Positions 43,085 through 51,029 of a stretch of DNA of 64,000 bases are shown here, in pieces. The notes under the pieces were generated by a model. It was given only the letters and a program-made list of their open reading frames with translations, searched no databases and was not told the origin of the DNA. The position numbers and the translations under genes were made by a program. Positions within the stretch are counted from its first letter, which is position 1; each line of letters begins with the position of its first letter. This DNA comes from Actinorugispora endophytica (lineage in GTDB: Bacteria > Actinomycetota > Actinomycetes > Streptosporangiales > Streptosporangiaceae), in contig NZ_SNYN01000001.1 in the NCBI RefSeq assembly GCF_004363075.1, positions 687,602-751,601 on the forward strand, in the 5' to 3' direction.

Positions 43085-44226
43085 GCCCCGCCCTTGACGT
43101 GGACGCGCTGCTCGACGACCGCGGCACCCGCATCATCGTGTGCTGCGGCTCGGGCGGCGTCGGCAAGACCACGACGGCCGCGGCGCTGGCGCTGCGCGCC
43201 GCCGAGCGCGGTCGGCACGCCGTGGTGATCACCGTGGACCCGGCCCGCCGCCTCGCGCAGTCGCTGGGGCTGACCGAACTCGACAACACCCCCCGGCGGG
43301 TCCCGGTGGACGGCGGGGCCGCGGGGGATCCGCCCGGGTCGCTGCACGCCATGATGCTCGACATGAAGCGCACCTTCGACGAGATCGTGAAGGCGCACGC
43401 CGATCCCGAGCGGGCCGCGCAGATCCTGGAGAACCCCTTCTACCAGTCCCTCTCGTCCAGTTTCTCCGGCACGCAGGAGTACATGGCGATGGAGAAGCTG
43501 GGGCAGCTGCGGCGGTCCGACGCCTGGGACCTGATCGTCGTGGACACGCCGCCGAGCCGGTCCGCGCTCGACTTTCTGGACGCGCCGAAAAGGCTCGGAC
43601 GGTTCCTGGACGGGCGGCTGATCCGGTTCCTGAGCACCCCGTCCAAGACCGGGGCGTTCCGGCTGCTCGGAGCCGGTTTCGGTCTGGTCACCGGGGTGGT
43701 CGCCAAGGTCGTCGGCGCGCAGCTGCTCAAGGACGTGCAGTCGTTCGTGACGGCGTTCGACGCCGTGTTCGGCGGCTTCCAGGAGCGCGCCGACCAGACC
43801 TACCGGCTGCTGCAGGCCCCGGGGACGGCGTTCGTCGTGGTCGCCGTGCCCGAGGGCGACGCGCTGCGGGAGGCGTCCTACTTCGTCGAGCGGCTCGACG
43901 CCGAGCGGATGCCGCTCGCCGGCCTCGTGCTGAACCGGACGCACCGCGCGCTCGCGCCGCGGCTGTCCGCCGCGCGCGGCACGGCGGCGGCGGAGGCGCT
44001 GGAGGAGTCCGGCGACCATCCGCTCGCCGCCTCCGTCCTGCGGCTGCACGCCGAACGCGTTCAGACGCAGGCCAGGGAACTGCGCCTGCGGGAGCGCTTC
44101 ACCACGGCGCATCCCGGGATCGGCGTCGTCGAGGTCCCGGCGCGTCCGGAGGACGTGCACGACATCGACGGGCTCCGCGGGATCGGGCGCTCGCTCGCCC
44201 GAACCGAACCGGCGGACCCGCTGTGA
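43081..44226 (+). CDS. ArsA/Get3-like ATPase, second of a pair (Rv3680-like)
   Basis: ATPase of 381 residues coupled to the first by ATGA overlap. The P-loop is [16 protein letters not shown], where Ser replaces the signature Lys that normally reaches across the dimer, and switch II is [15 protein letters not shown]. About residues 100-240 form a helical region ([12 protein letters not shown] and [11 protein letters not shown]) like the client-binding part of Get3. Loss of the Lys in one partner only suggests a heterodimer with one complete active site. A strong terminator follows. Confidence 0.92.
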   Translation: MSPALDVDALLDDRGTRIIVCCGSGGVGKTTTAAALALRAAERGRHAVVITVDPARRLAQSLGLTELDNTPRRVPVDGGAAGDPPGSLHAMMLDMKRTFDEIVKAHADPERAAQILENPFYQSLSSSFSGTQEYMAMEKLGQLRRSDAWDLIVVDTPPSRSALDFLDAPKRLGRFLDGRLIRFLSTPSKTGAFRLLGAGFGLVTGVVAKVVGAQLLKDVQSFVTAFDAVFGGFQERADQTYRLLQAPGTAFVVVAVPEGDALREASYFVERLDAERMPLAGLVLNRTHRALAPRLSAARGTAAAEALEESGDHPLAASVLRLHAERVQTQARELRLRERFTTAHPGIGVVEVPARPEDVHDIDGLRGIGRSLARTEPADPL

Positions 44227-44228
44227 CC

Positions 44229-44275
44229 CCGCGGCCCCGCGCCCGCCCTGGAACCGGGCGGGCGCGGGGCCGCGG
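44229..44275. terminator. Terminator after the ArsA-like pair
   Basis: A 20-base perfect stem (44229-44248 with 44256-44275) and seven-base loop starting two bases after the stop. It could also serve wblA, which converges from the other side. Confidence 0.85.
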
Positions 44276-44348
44276 TGAGAAGCCCTGCCATCGGGGTTCC
44301 GACCGTCCCGTGATCCCCCTCCAAAGATCGTCGGGACGCCTTCCCCGG

Positions 44349-44657
44349 TCAGCCCGAGACGAACTCGTCGCTGTCGGAGCCCACCCGCTGGTACTGCCGG
44401 CGGGCGTGCTCAAGAAGGTCGCGCCACGACGTGACCTCCGGCCGCCGGCGCAGCAGCGCTCGGCGCTCCCGCTCGGTCATCCCTCCCCAGACACCGAACT
44501 CGATCCGGTTGTCCAGCGCGTCGGCCAGGCACTCGGTCCGGACCGGGCAGCCCCGGCAGATGAGTTTGGCCCGGTTCTGCGCGGCTCCCTGGACGAACAG
44601 CGTGTCCGGATCGGTTTCACGGCATACCGCTCGCGCGGTCCAATCAGTGATCCACAT
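44349..44657 (-). CDS. wblA: WblA (WhiB4-type) iron-sulfur regulator
   Basis: WhiB-like protein of 102 residues with four Cys for a 4Fe-4S cluster (12, 34, 37, 43; CRGCPVRTEC) and the GVWGGMTERERRALLRRR turn and basic DNA-contact block. The match to S. coelicolor WblA is close over most of the length, and wblA/whiB4 lies beside ponA2 in both Streptomyces and Mycobacterium. WblA controls development, oxidative stress and antibiotic output. The ATG at 44657 is chosen for GGGAG eight bases upstream. The C-terminus is shorter than in S. coelicolor. Confidence 0.95.
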   Translation of the reverse strand: MWITDWTARAVCRETDPDTLFVQGAAQNRAKLICRGCPVRTECLADALDNRIEFGVWGGMTERERRALLRRRPEVTSWRDLLEHARRQYQRVGSDSDEFVSG

Positions 44658-45110
44658 GTGCCCCACTCCCAAGATCATCATGTGTCGTGCTCCTGTTGTG
44701 CGGCCGACGGGCGCGGTCGTCGGCGGGGCGGAGGAGTGTTCCAGACGTCGCCCGCGAGTGCGCCGGGCCGGTTCAGGGGCCGGCAGGGGGCGCGGGGGGC
44801 TCGCTGGCGATGTACTGTCCCTTGCATCTCCGCTGGTGAAGAAATTACGGTTCGTGGCCGACCGCCAACAGGCCCCATTAGGCCCATTTCTGATATAGCC
44901 CGGGTGGGCCATTAAAGACTTGAAAGCTAGTCACTCTACGAACACATAGAGTGACAAAATGCTAGTGGAAGGTGATCCCCGACCAACCCCGTGATCATGG
45001 AAAGATAGGTCTTAGGGTCTGCGGTTATGGCATGACCGAAACGGGCGAGGTAGCCGCCCACGGCGGCGGTTCGGCGCCGGTTTCCTTGCTGCCGCACGTA
45101 GTCTGGACGG
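44658..45110. other. wblA-ponA2 divergent control region
   Basis: About 450 bases. The wblA-proximal 150 bases are GC-rich; 44860-45010 is AT-rich for this genome and includes a ATAGAGTGAC dyad listed separately and TGATATAGCC, a possible -10 on the plus strand. wblA has long regulated leaders in streptomycetes, so a long untranslated region is plausible. No reading frame with typical codon bias. Confidence 0.5.
44930..44955. promoter_or_regulatory. Inverted repeat in the wblA-ponA2 region (candidate operator)
   Basis: GTCACTCTA (44930-44938) and TAGAGTGAC (44947-44955) form a perfect nine-base dyad with an eight-base centre. GTCACT near wblA is of interest because development regulators act on dyads in this promoter, but I cannot name the protein. 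It could also be a weak hairpin. Confidence 0.4.
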
Positions 45111-47522
45111 GTGGGTCAAGGGACATTGCTGCAGAAAATCGGTCAGTTGCTCGGAGTCGGCGTCGTCGCCGGCGTCCTGGTCGCCGCACTCGCCTTACCG
45201 GCGTTCGGCGGTATCGGCATCACCGCGCGCAACGTCGCGACAGGCTTCCTCAACATGCCGAGCGAACTGGAGACTCCGCCTCCGCCGCAGCGCTCGATCA
45301 TCTATGACGTCGAAGGCGGCGTGATCGCGGAGATCTACGACCAGAACCGCGAGCTGGTCGCGCTCGAGGACATGTCGCCGATCATGCAAGAGGCGATCAT
45401 CTCCATCGAGGACAGCCGGTTCTACGAGCACGGCGGCATCGACATCACGGGCACCTTCCGCGCCGCCCTGCGCACCATCAGCGGAAGCACCCAGGGCGGC
45501 TCCTCGCTGACCCAGCAGTACGTCAAGAACGTGCTGATCGAAAGCGCCACCTCGCAGGCCGCCCAGGAGGAGGCCCGCGAGACCACGCTGTCGCGCAAGG
45601 TCCGCGAGCTGCGCTACGCGATCGCGCTCGAGCAGCGGATGACCAAGGACGAGATCCTCGAGGGGTACCTCAACATCGCCTACTTCGGCGACGGCGCCTA
45701 CGGCGCGGAGTCCGCCGCGCAGCACTTCTTCAGCGTCGAGTCCAGCGAGCTGACCCTCCCCCAGGCGGCCACCCTGGCGGGTCTCGTCCGCTACCCCGAG
45801 CTCTACAACCCCCGGCTCAACCCGGAGCAGGCCCAGGAGCGGCGCGACGTGGTGCTCGACCGGATGGTCGACACCGGGGCGATCACCAAGGAGGAGGCCG
45901 CCGAGGCCAAGACCGTGGAGCTCGACCTCGACGTCACCACCCCGAGCAACGGGTGCGTGCCCAGCGACCAGCCGTTCTTCTGCGACTACGTGCTCCAGGA
46001 GATCGAGAAGGGCGAGGAGTTCGGCGACTCCGAGACCGAGCGCGCCCGCTGGCTGCGCACCGCCGGGCTCCAGATCCACACCACGCTCGACCCGGACATG
46101 CAGGAAGCCGGCCAGAAGGCCGTCGACAAGTGGGTGCCGCGCGAGAACGAGTCCCGCAAGGTGGCCGCCGAGATCTTCCTCGAACCGGGCACCGGCGCGA
46201 TCCGGGTGATGGCGCAGAGCCGCAACTACGGTCCGGACGAGAGCAGGATCGGCGAGACCTCGATCAACTTCGCGACCAACGCCGACCGCGGCGGCAGCAG
46301 CGGCTTCCAGGCGGGGTCGACGTTCAAGGCCATCACGCTGGCCGCGGCCCTGGACGAGGGCCTGCCCTTCAGGACCTCCTTCACCTCGGGCAGCACGATC
46401 ACCGTGACCGGGCAGCGCTCCTGCACCGGCGACCCCCTCGCGTCCTGGACGCTGAGCAACTCCAGTGAGAGCGGCGGGGCCGCCACGCACAACATGATCT
46501 CGGGCACCAAGGGGTCGGTGAACACCTACTTCGCGCAGCTGCAGAAGCGCGTGGGGCTGTGCGACGTGATCAAAATGGCCGAGAACCTCGGCGCGACCCG
46601 CGCCGACGGCCAGAGCTACGACAACCCCCGGACGAACGGGAACAACTCCTTCACCCTGGGCAGCGAGGAGACCTCCCCGCTGAACGTGGCCGGGGCGTAC
46701 GCGACGTTCGCCTCGCGGGGCATCTACTGCGAGCCGCAGGCGATCACCCGGATCGAGGACCGCCAGTCCGACCGCACCATCGAGATCGAGCCCGAGTGCG
46801 AGCGGCGCCTCTCCCAGGAGACCGCCGACGGCGTGAACTACCTGCTGCAGCAGACCTTCAAGGGCGGCACCGCCTCGGGCCTGGGGATCGGCCGCCCGGT
46901 GGCGGGCAAGACCGGCACCACCGACGGGTCGGCGAGCGCCTGGTTCGCCGGGTACACCCCGAACCTGGCCGGCGCGGTGTTCGTCGGCGACCCGCGCGGC
47001 CCGAACCAGCACCCGCTGCGCAACGTCACGCTCGGCGGCCGCTACTACGGCGAGGTCTTCGGCGCGACCATCCCCGGTCCGGTCTGGCGGGACACCATGA
47101 TGGGGTCCATCGACAAGATCGACGCGGAGAGCTTCGCGTCCGCCCCGTCCCGGTTCGGCTCCACCAGCGAACCCGCGCCTCCGCAGCGGGACGAGCCCGA
47201 CGAGGTGAACGCGAGCCCCACCAGCGACCAGGGCGGCGTGCCGAACGTGGTCGGCCAGTCCCAGGACGCGGCGGTGGCCGCGCTCCAGGCGGCCGGGTAC
47301 CAGGTGAACGTGTCCGACTTCCGGATCCCGTCGGACCAGCCCGACGGCTCGGTGGCCGCGGTGAACCCGGGGGCGGGCACCCGGCTTCCCGAGGGCGCCG
47401 TCGTCAACGTCTTCCTGAGCAACGGGAGCGGCGGCGGCAGCGGCGACGACTCCCCGGGAGGCGGCTGGGACTTCCCCGGCCGGGGTGACGAGACCACCTT
47501 CTTCCCGGCCCTGATGGACTAG
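45111..47522 (+). CDS. ponA2: Bifunctional penicillin-binding protein with PASTA domain (PonA2-like)
   Basis: Class A PBP of 803 residues that polymerises and cross-links peptidoglycan outside the membrane. An N-terminal membrane helix (about 14-38) is followed by the transglycosylase domain (IEDSRFYEHGGID with catalytic Glu, GGSSLTQQYVKN), the transpeptidase domain (GSTFK with the catalytic Ser, later KTGTTDGSASAWF), and one C-terminal PASTA domain (VPNVVGQSQDAAVAALQAAG). A Gly/Ser/Asp-rich tail ends in FFPALMD. GTG start at 45111, perhaps leaderless. Gene order with wblA and the phosphoesterase matches Rv3681c-Rv3683. Confidence 0.95.
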   Translation: MGQGTLLQKIGQLLGVGVVAGVLVAALALPAFGGIGITARNVATGFLNMPSELETPPPPQRSIIYDVEGGVIAEIYDQNRELVALEDMSPIMQEAIISIEDSRFYEHGGIDITGTFRAALRTISGSTQGGSSLTQQYVKNVLIESATSQAAQEEARETTLSRKVRELRYAIALEQRMTKDEILEGYLNIAYFGDGAYGAESAAQHFFSVESSELTLPQAATLAGLVRYPELYNPRLNPEQAQERRDVVLDRMVDTGAITKEEAAEAKTVELDLDVTTPSNGCVPSDQPFFCDYVLQEIEKGEEFGDSETERARWLRTAGLQIHTTLDPDMQEAGQKAVDKWVPRENESRKVAAEIFLEPGTGAIRVMAQSRNYGPDESRIGETSINFATNADRGGSSGFQAGSTFKAITLAAALDEGLPFRTSFTSGSTITVTGQRSCTGDPLASWTLSNSSESGGAATHNMISGTKGSVNTYFAQLQKRVGLCDVIKMAENLGATRADGQSYDNPRTNGNNSFTLGSEETSPLNVAGAYATFASRGIYCEPQAITRIEDRQSDRTIEIEPECERRLSQETADGVNYLLQQTFKGGTASGLGIGRPVAGKTGTTDGSASAWFAGYTPNLAGAVFVGDPRGPNQHPLRNVTLGGRYYGEVFGATIPGPVWRDTMMGSIDKIDAESFASAPSRFGSTSEPAPPQRDEPDEVNASPTSDQGGVPNVVGQSQDAAVAALQAAGYQVNVSDFRIPSDQPDGSVAAVNPGAGTRLPEGAVVNVFLSNGSGGGSGDDSPGGGWDFPGRGDETTFFPALMD

Positions 47523-47523
47523 G

Positions 47524-47574
47524 GGAACGCCGAAGGGCGGGCGACCAACGCGGTCGCCCGCCCTTCGGCGTTCC
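47524..47574. terminator. Bidirectional terminator between ponA2 and yqeY-like gene
   Basis: A 23-base perfect stem (47524-47546 with 47552-47574) and five-base loop begins directly after the ponA2 stop; the convergent gene ends seven bases beyond it. Confidence 0.92.
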
Positions 47575-47580
47575 GGGGGC

Positions 47581-48033
47581 TCAGGCCAGCTGCCTGCGCA
47601 CCTCGGCCGCCACACGGCCGCCCTCGGCGCGCCCGGCGACCTTGGGGTTGACGACCTTCATCACCCGGCCCATCGCCTTGGCGTCGCTCGCGCCGGTCTC
47701 CGCGACGGCCTCGGCGACCAGGGCGGCCAGCTCCTCGTCGGACAGCTGGGCCGGGAGGTAGTCGGCGAGGACCTCGCCCTCGGCCCGCTCGGCCTCGGCC
47801 TTCTCGGGGCGTCCGCCCTGGTCGAACGCCTCGGCGGCCTCGCGGCGCTTCTTGGCCTCGCGGGTGATCACCGTGACGACCTCGTCGTCGCTGAGCTCAC
47901 GAGCCGACCGGCCCGCCACCTCCTCGTTGGAGATCGCGGTGAGCACCATGCGCAGCGTCCGGGTCCGCACCTCGTCCCGCGCCTTCATGGCTGCGGTGAG
48001 TTCGGTCTTCAGACGGGTCTTGAGTTCGGCCAT
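47581..48033 (-). CDS. GatB/YqeY domain protein
   Basis: Protein of 150 residues of the YqeY family: LKTELTAAMKARDEVRTRTL, VTVITREAKKRREAAEAF and the C-terminal helical tail domain with AMGRVMKVVNPKVAGRAEGG. It resembles the tRNA-binding tail of GatB, the Asp-tRNA/Glu-tRNA amidotransferase subunit, but is free-standing. Its role is not established. The ATG at 48033 is used; an ATG four codons earlier is equally possible. Confidence 0.92.
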   Translation of the reverse strand: MAELKTRLKTELTAAMKARDEVRTRTLRMVLTAISNEEVAGRSARELSDDEVVTVITREAKKRREAAEAFDQGGRPEKAEAERAEGEVLADYLPAQLSDEELAALVAEAVAETGASDAKAMGRVMKVVNPKVAGRAEGGRVAAEVRRQLA

Positions 48034-48151
48034 GGAAGGGATCATAGGGTTTCCGCGCCCGGGACGCGGAACGGTTTTCCCCGGTGTCGGACACCGGACC
48101 CGTCGCGGTCCGCGGAACCGACCTCCTCCCGGGATCTGAAAGCATCGGAAC

Positions 48152-49087
48152 ATGACAGGTGTGGTGGACATGGGCAGAGCAGGCAGGGCGCTGCGCGGCG
48201 TCGGGAAGGCGGCGGCGGTCGCGGGAGCGGTCGGGGTCGCGGGGTTCGCGTACGCGTCGGTGATCGAACGCAACTGGTTCCGGCTGCGGCGCTACGAGAT
48301 CCCGGTGCTGGCCCCGGGGAGCGCCCGGCTGCGGGTGCTGCACCTGTCGGACGCGCACCTGACACCGGGACGCAGGATGCTCATCGACTGGATCCGCGGC
48401 CTCGACGCGTACCAGCCGGACCTGGTGGTGAACACCGGGGACTCGCTGGCGCACCCCGACGCCGTGACGCCGTTCGTCGACGCCCTGGGGCCGCTGCTGG
48501 ACCGGCCCGGCCTGTTCGTCTACGGCTCCAACGACCTGTTCTCGCCGCGGCTGAAGAACCCGGCCCGCTACCTGTGGCGCAGCAGCAAGACCGACTACAA
48601 CAAGCGCACCGTCCCGGACCTGCCCTGGCGCGCGCTCGGGGCCGCGATGAGCGGGTCGGGCTGGCTGGACCTGAACAACCACAAGGGCCGTCTCAAGGCC
48701 GGGGGCCTGGACATCGCGGTGGCCGGGGTGCACGACTCGCACATCAACATGGACCGCTACGAGAAGGTGGCGGGCACCGCCGACCCCGCCGCGGACCTGC
48801 GCCTCGGCGTGATGCACTCCCCCGAGCCGCGCAACCTCGACCGGTTCACCGCCGACGGCTACGACCTGCTCCTGGCCGGGCACACCCACGGCGGCCAGGT
48901 GTGCCTGCCGTTCTACGGCACGCTGGTCACCAACTGCGGCATCGACCGCGCCCGCGCCTGGGGGCTGAGCCGCAACGGCGCGTCCTGGCTGCACGTCTCG
49001 GGCGGCATGGGCACCTCCCCGTACGCCCCGGTGCGCTTCTGCTGCCGCCCCGAGGCCGCCCTCCTGGACCTGGTCCCCCGCTCCTAG
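48152..49087 (+). CDS. Membrane-anchored metallophosphoesterase (Rv3683-like)
   Basis: Calcineurin-like phosphoesterase of 311 residues with an N-terminal membrane anchor (about 20-36). Metal ligands are in LHLSDAHLTPG (Asp 67, His 69), VVNTGDSL, VYGSNDLFSP (Ser in place of Gly in the usual GNHD and Asp for His-Asp) and LLAGHTHGGQ. It is the gene after ponA2 in mycobacteria too, where the product is annotated as a phosphoesterase; the substrate is unknown. Divergent from the YqeY-like gene and followed by a long hairpin. Confidence 0.92.
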   Translation: MTGVVDMGRAGRALRGVGKAAAVAGAVGVAGFAYASVIERNWFRLRRYEIPVLAPGSARLRVLHLSDAHLTPGRRMLIDWIRGLDAYQPDLVVNTGDSLAHPDAVTPFVDALGPLLDRPGLFVYGSNDLFSPRLKNPARYLWRSSKTDYNKRTVPDLPWRALGAAMSGSGWLDLNNHKGRLKAGGLDIAVAGVHDSHINMDRYEKVAGTADPAADLRLGVMHSPEPRNLDRFTADGYDLLLAGHTHGGQVCLPFYGTLVTNCGIDRARAWGLSRNGASWLHVSGGMGTSPYAPVRFCCRPEAALLDLVPRS

Positions 49088-49097
49088 CGTCCCGCGT

Positions 49098-49163
49098 CCG
49101 GTGATCGTGACCTTTTCGGGGTCTCAACCGCCTTTGAGGCCCCGGAAAGGTCACGATCACCGG
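49098..49163. terminator. Thirty-base palindrome between phosphoesterase gene and gvpK
   Basis: 49098-49127 pairs with 49134-49163, 30 bases with two T.G-type mismatches and a six-base loop, between convergent genes. Such length is unusual for a simple terminator, and the outer CCGGTGATC is shared with the hairpin at 20148. Confidence 0.8.
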
Positions 49164-49177
49164 GAAGAACGCACGCC

Positions 49178-49525
49178 CTAGCCGTCGGTCGGCAGCAGGG
49201 TGCCCAGCGGGCCCAGGTCGAGGTTGAGGTCGGCGGCGGTGAGGCCGTAGCGCTCCCGGAGCTCGGTCATCCTGTCCTCCAGCAGCATGAGGGTCATTCC
49301 GACGCGCTCCTCCTGCTCCTCCGTGAGGTCCCCCTGGTCGACCCGGCGCAGCGCCTGGCGCTCCATGAGCTGGCGCACCAGCTCGACCACGGTCAGCACG
49401 AGCCGGACGAGGTCGCGCTCCACCGTGTCGGCGTCGGAGGCGAGCCGGTCCGCGCCGCCTCCGGGCCGCGCCTCCAGAGCGCGGGCGAGCCGGGCGAGCG
49501 TGTGGTCTCCGGTCTTCTCGGACAC
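49178..49525 (-). CDS. gvpK: Gas vesicle protein GvpK
   Basis: Protein of 115 residues with the GvpK pattern: RDLVRLVLTVVELVRQLMERQALRR, then EEQEERVGMTLMLLEDRMTELRERYGL and LNLDLGPLGTLL. Coiled-coil-forming accessory protein needed for vesicle formation in several species. Last gene of the ten-gene minus-strand gvp operon, six bases after gvpS. Confidence 0.95.
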   Translation of the reverse strand: MSEKTGDHTLARLARALEARPGGGADRLASDADTVERDLVRLVLTVVELVRQLMERQALRRVDQGDLTEEQEERVGMTLMLLEDRMTELRERYGLTAADLNLDLGPLGTLLPTDG

Positions 49526-49531
49526 GTCCGC

Positions 49532-49801
49532 CTACCTCCCGCGTCCCCGCGGCGCGGCCCTCCGCGGGGCCCGGTCCCCCCACGGGGAGGGCACGTCCTC
49601 GTTGACCGAGGAGACCAGGGCGCGCAGCGACACCCGGACGAGGTCGACCTCGGCGATGGAGATGGTGACGTCCCCGCTGATCACGACCCCCTTGGCGAGC
49701 AGCCGGTCGAGGAGGTCGACCAGCGCGACCTCCCGCTCGGCGAACACCGGCGCCCCGGCGGCCGCCCGGTCCACCGGTCCGGGGGCGTATCCGCCGCTCA
49801 C
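49532..49801 (-). CDS. gvpS: Gas vesicle protein GvpS (GvpA/J family)
   Basis: Small hydrophobic protein of 89 residues with the GvpA-like core LVDLLDRLLAKGVVISGDVT and AEVDLVRVSLRALVSS, a short basic tail, and a leader of about 25 residues. GvpS and GvpJ are minor GvpA relatives thought to cap or nucleate the vesicle. The GTG start overlaps the gvpL stop by four bases. Confidence 0.9.
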   Translation of the reverse strand: MSGGYAPGPVDRAAAGAPVFAEREVALVDLLDRLLAKGVVISGDVTISIAEVDLVRVSLRALVSSVNEDVPSPWGDRAPRRAAPRGRGR

Positions 49802-50625
49802 GCGGGCTCCCCCGGTCCCACCGGGTCCGGTGCGCCCGCCGCCGCCCCGCCCGCGAAGGAGTAGGGCGCCCAGGGGCCCGAGAGCTCGACGCGCACCCCC
49901 GCCGCGAGGTCGCGCCCGAACTCCCGCACCGCGCGCAGGAACCGCTCGCCGTCCCCTCCCCGCGCCACGAGGTAGGCCGCGTTCAGCACGTTCTCCCCGG
50001 ACGCGCCGGAGAGCCTGCCGTCCTGGGGGCGGTGGCGCTCGCCCGCCTCGGCCAGCTCCCGCAGCCGCTCGTCCAGCCGCCGCGCCAGCTCCGCGGCCGC
50101 GCGCCAGGCGTCCTCGCGGCCGTGCCGCTGCTCCCTCCTGCGGTTCAGGTAGGCCCGTCCGGCGCCGACACCGGCGGGGGCCCGGGGCTCGTCCGGGGTC
50201 GGCCGCGCCGCGGCGCGGTCGGGGTCGGCGTACACCTTGACCCCCCACTCGACGCGGCCGTCGAGCCGCGTCAGGACGGCGCCGAAGCGCTCGCGGTTGC
50301 CGCGCAGCACCGCGCGCACCCGGTCGTCGTCGCGGTAGAGCGTGGACAGCCGCAGCGGCATCGCGACGGCGGACCGCGCGACGGCGTCGACGACCGCGTG
50401 GTGGGCCCGCGCCGTCGCCTCCAGCCAGGCGCGGTCCTCCAGCCGCTCCGCCAGCGCGTCCTCGTCGAACTCGTCGAGCGGGACGGCGCTGACGGCCGCC
50501 GCCAGGCCGTCCTGGACGACGAGTCGGACGGGGGCGCCGCCCACGCCGCGCGCGCCCGTGAGCCGGTCCTCGTCGAACGGCCTGGTCACGGCGTAGACGT
50601 AGCTGGCCGTGCGCGTCCCGTTCAC
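49798..50625 (-). CDS. gvpL: Gas vesicle protein GvpL (GvpF/L family)
   Basis: Protein of 275 residues of the GvpF/L family: an N-terminal domain starting TASYVYAVTRPFD, AVVDAVARSAVAMPLRLSTL with the family Met-Pro-Leu-Arg, and a C-terminal domain ending ELSGPWAPYSF. Family members bind GvpA and assist shell assembly. The GTG at 50625 overlaps gvpJ; the longer frame upstream is read-through of gvpJ DNA. Confidence 0.92.
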   Translation of the reverse strand: MNGTRTASYVYAVTRPFDEDRLTGARGVGGAPVRLVVQDGLAAAVSAVPLDEFDEDALAERLEDRAWLEATARAHHAVVDAVARSAVAMPLRLSTLYRDDDRVRAVLRGNRERFGAVLTRLDGRVEWGVKVYADPDRAAARPTPDEPRAPAGVGAGRAYLNRRREQRHGREDAWRAAAELARRLDERLRELAEAGERHRPQDGRLSGASGENVLNAAYLVARGGDGERFLRAVREFGRDLAAGVRVELSGPWAPYSFAGGAAAGAPDPVGPGEPA

Positions 50626-50993
50626 TCCCGGCCTCCCCGTTCCGCGCCGACCCCGTCCGGCTCCCGCGCGCCGCCCCGCTCCAGTTCGGCGACGCGCTCC
50701 CTGAGCCTCTGGTTCTCCTCCGTGATCCGCTTGTGCCTCGCCTGGGAGGACAGCGCCTCCTCGTTCTCCCACCAGTCGATGCCGACCTCCTTGGCCTTGT
50801 CCACCGAGGCCACCAGCAGCCGCAGCTTGATGGTGAGCAGCTCGATGTCGAGCAGGTTGATCTGGATGTCCCCGGCGATGACGACGCCCTTGTCCAGGAC
50901 CCGCTCCAGGACATCGGCCAGGTTCGCGGGCGTTCCGGACCGGTAGGTCCCGGCGGCCCGGACCTCGTCGCTCCACGGCACCGGTCCGGTCAC
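50622..50993 (-). CDS. gvpJ: Gas vesicle protein GvpJ (GvpA family)
   Basis: Protein of 123 residues. The GvpA-like core is LADVLERVLDKGVVIAGDIQ followed by LLDIELLTIKLRLLVASVDKA, then a helical, charged tail with a coiled-coil look (RHKRITEENQRLRERVAELE). Matches GvpJ of Streptomyces in place and layout. GTG start; GTGA overlap with gvpL. Confidence 0.9.
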   Translation of the reverse strand: MTGPVPWSDEVRAAGTYRSGTPANLADVLERVLDKGVVIAGDIQINLLDIELLTIKLRLLVASVDKAKEVGIDWWENEEALSSQARHKRITEENQRLRERVAELERGGAREPDGVGAERGGRE

Positions 50994-51029
50994 GCGGGCG
51001 CCCCCCGCTTCCGGCGGCGACCGCCGGGG

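Noticed and set aside
45195-47615. 800-codon frame opposite ponA2
   Set aside because: Complement of ponA2; no domain, and ponA2 has complete catalytic motifs.
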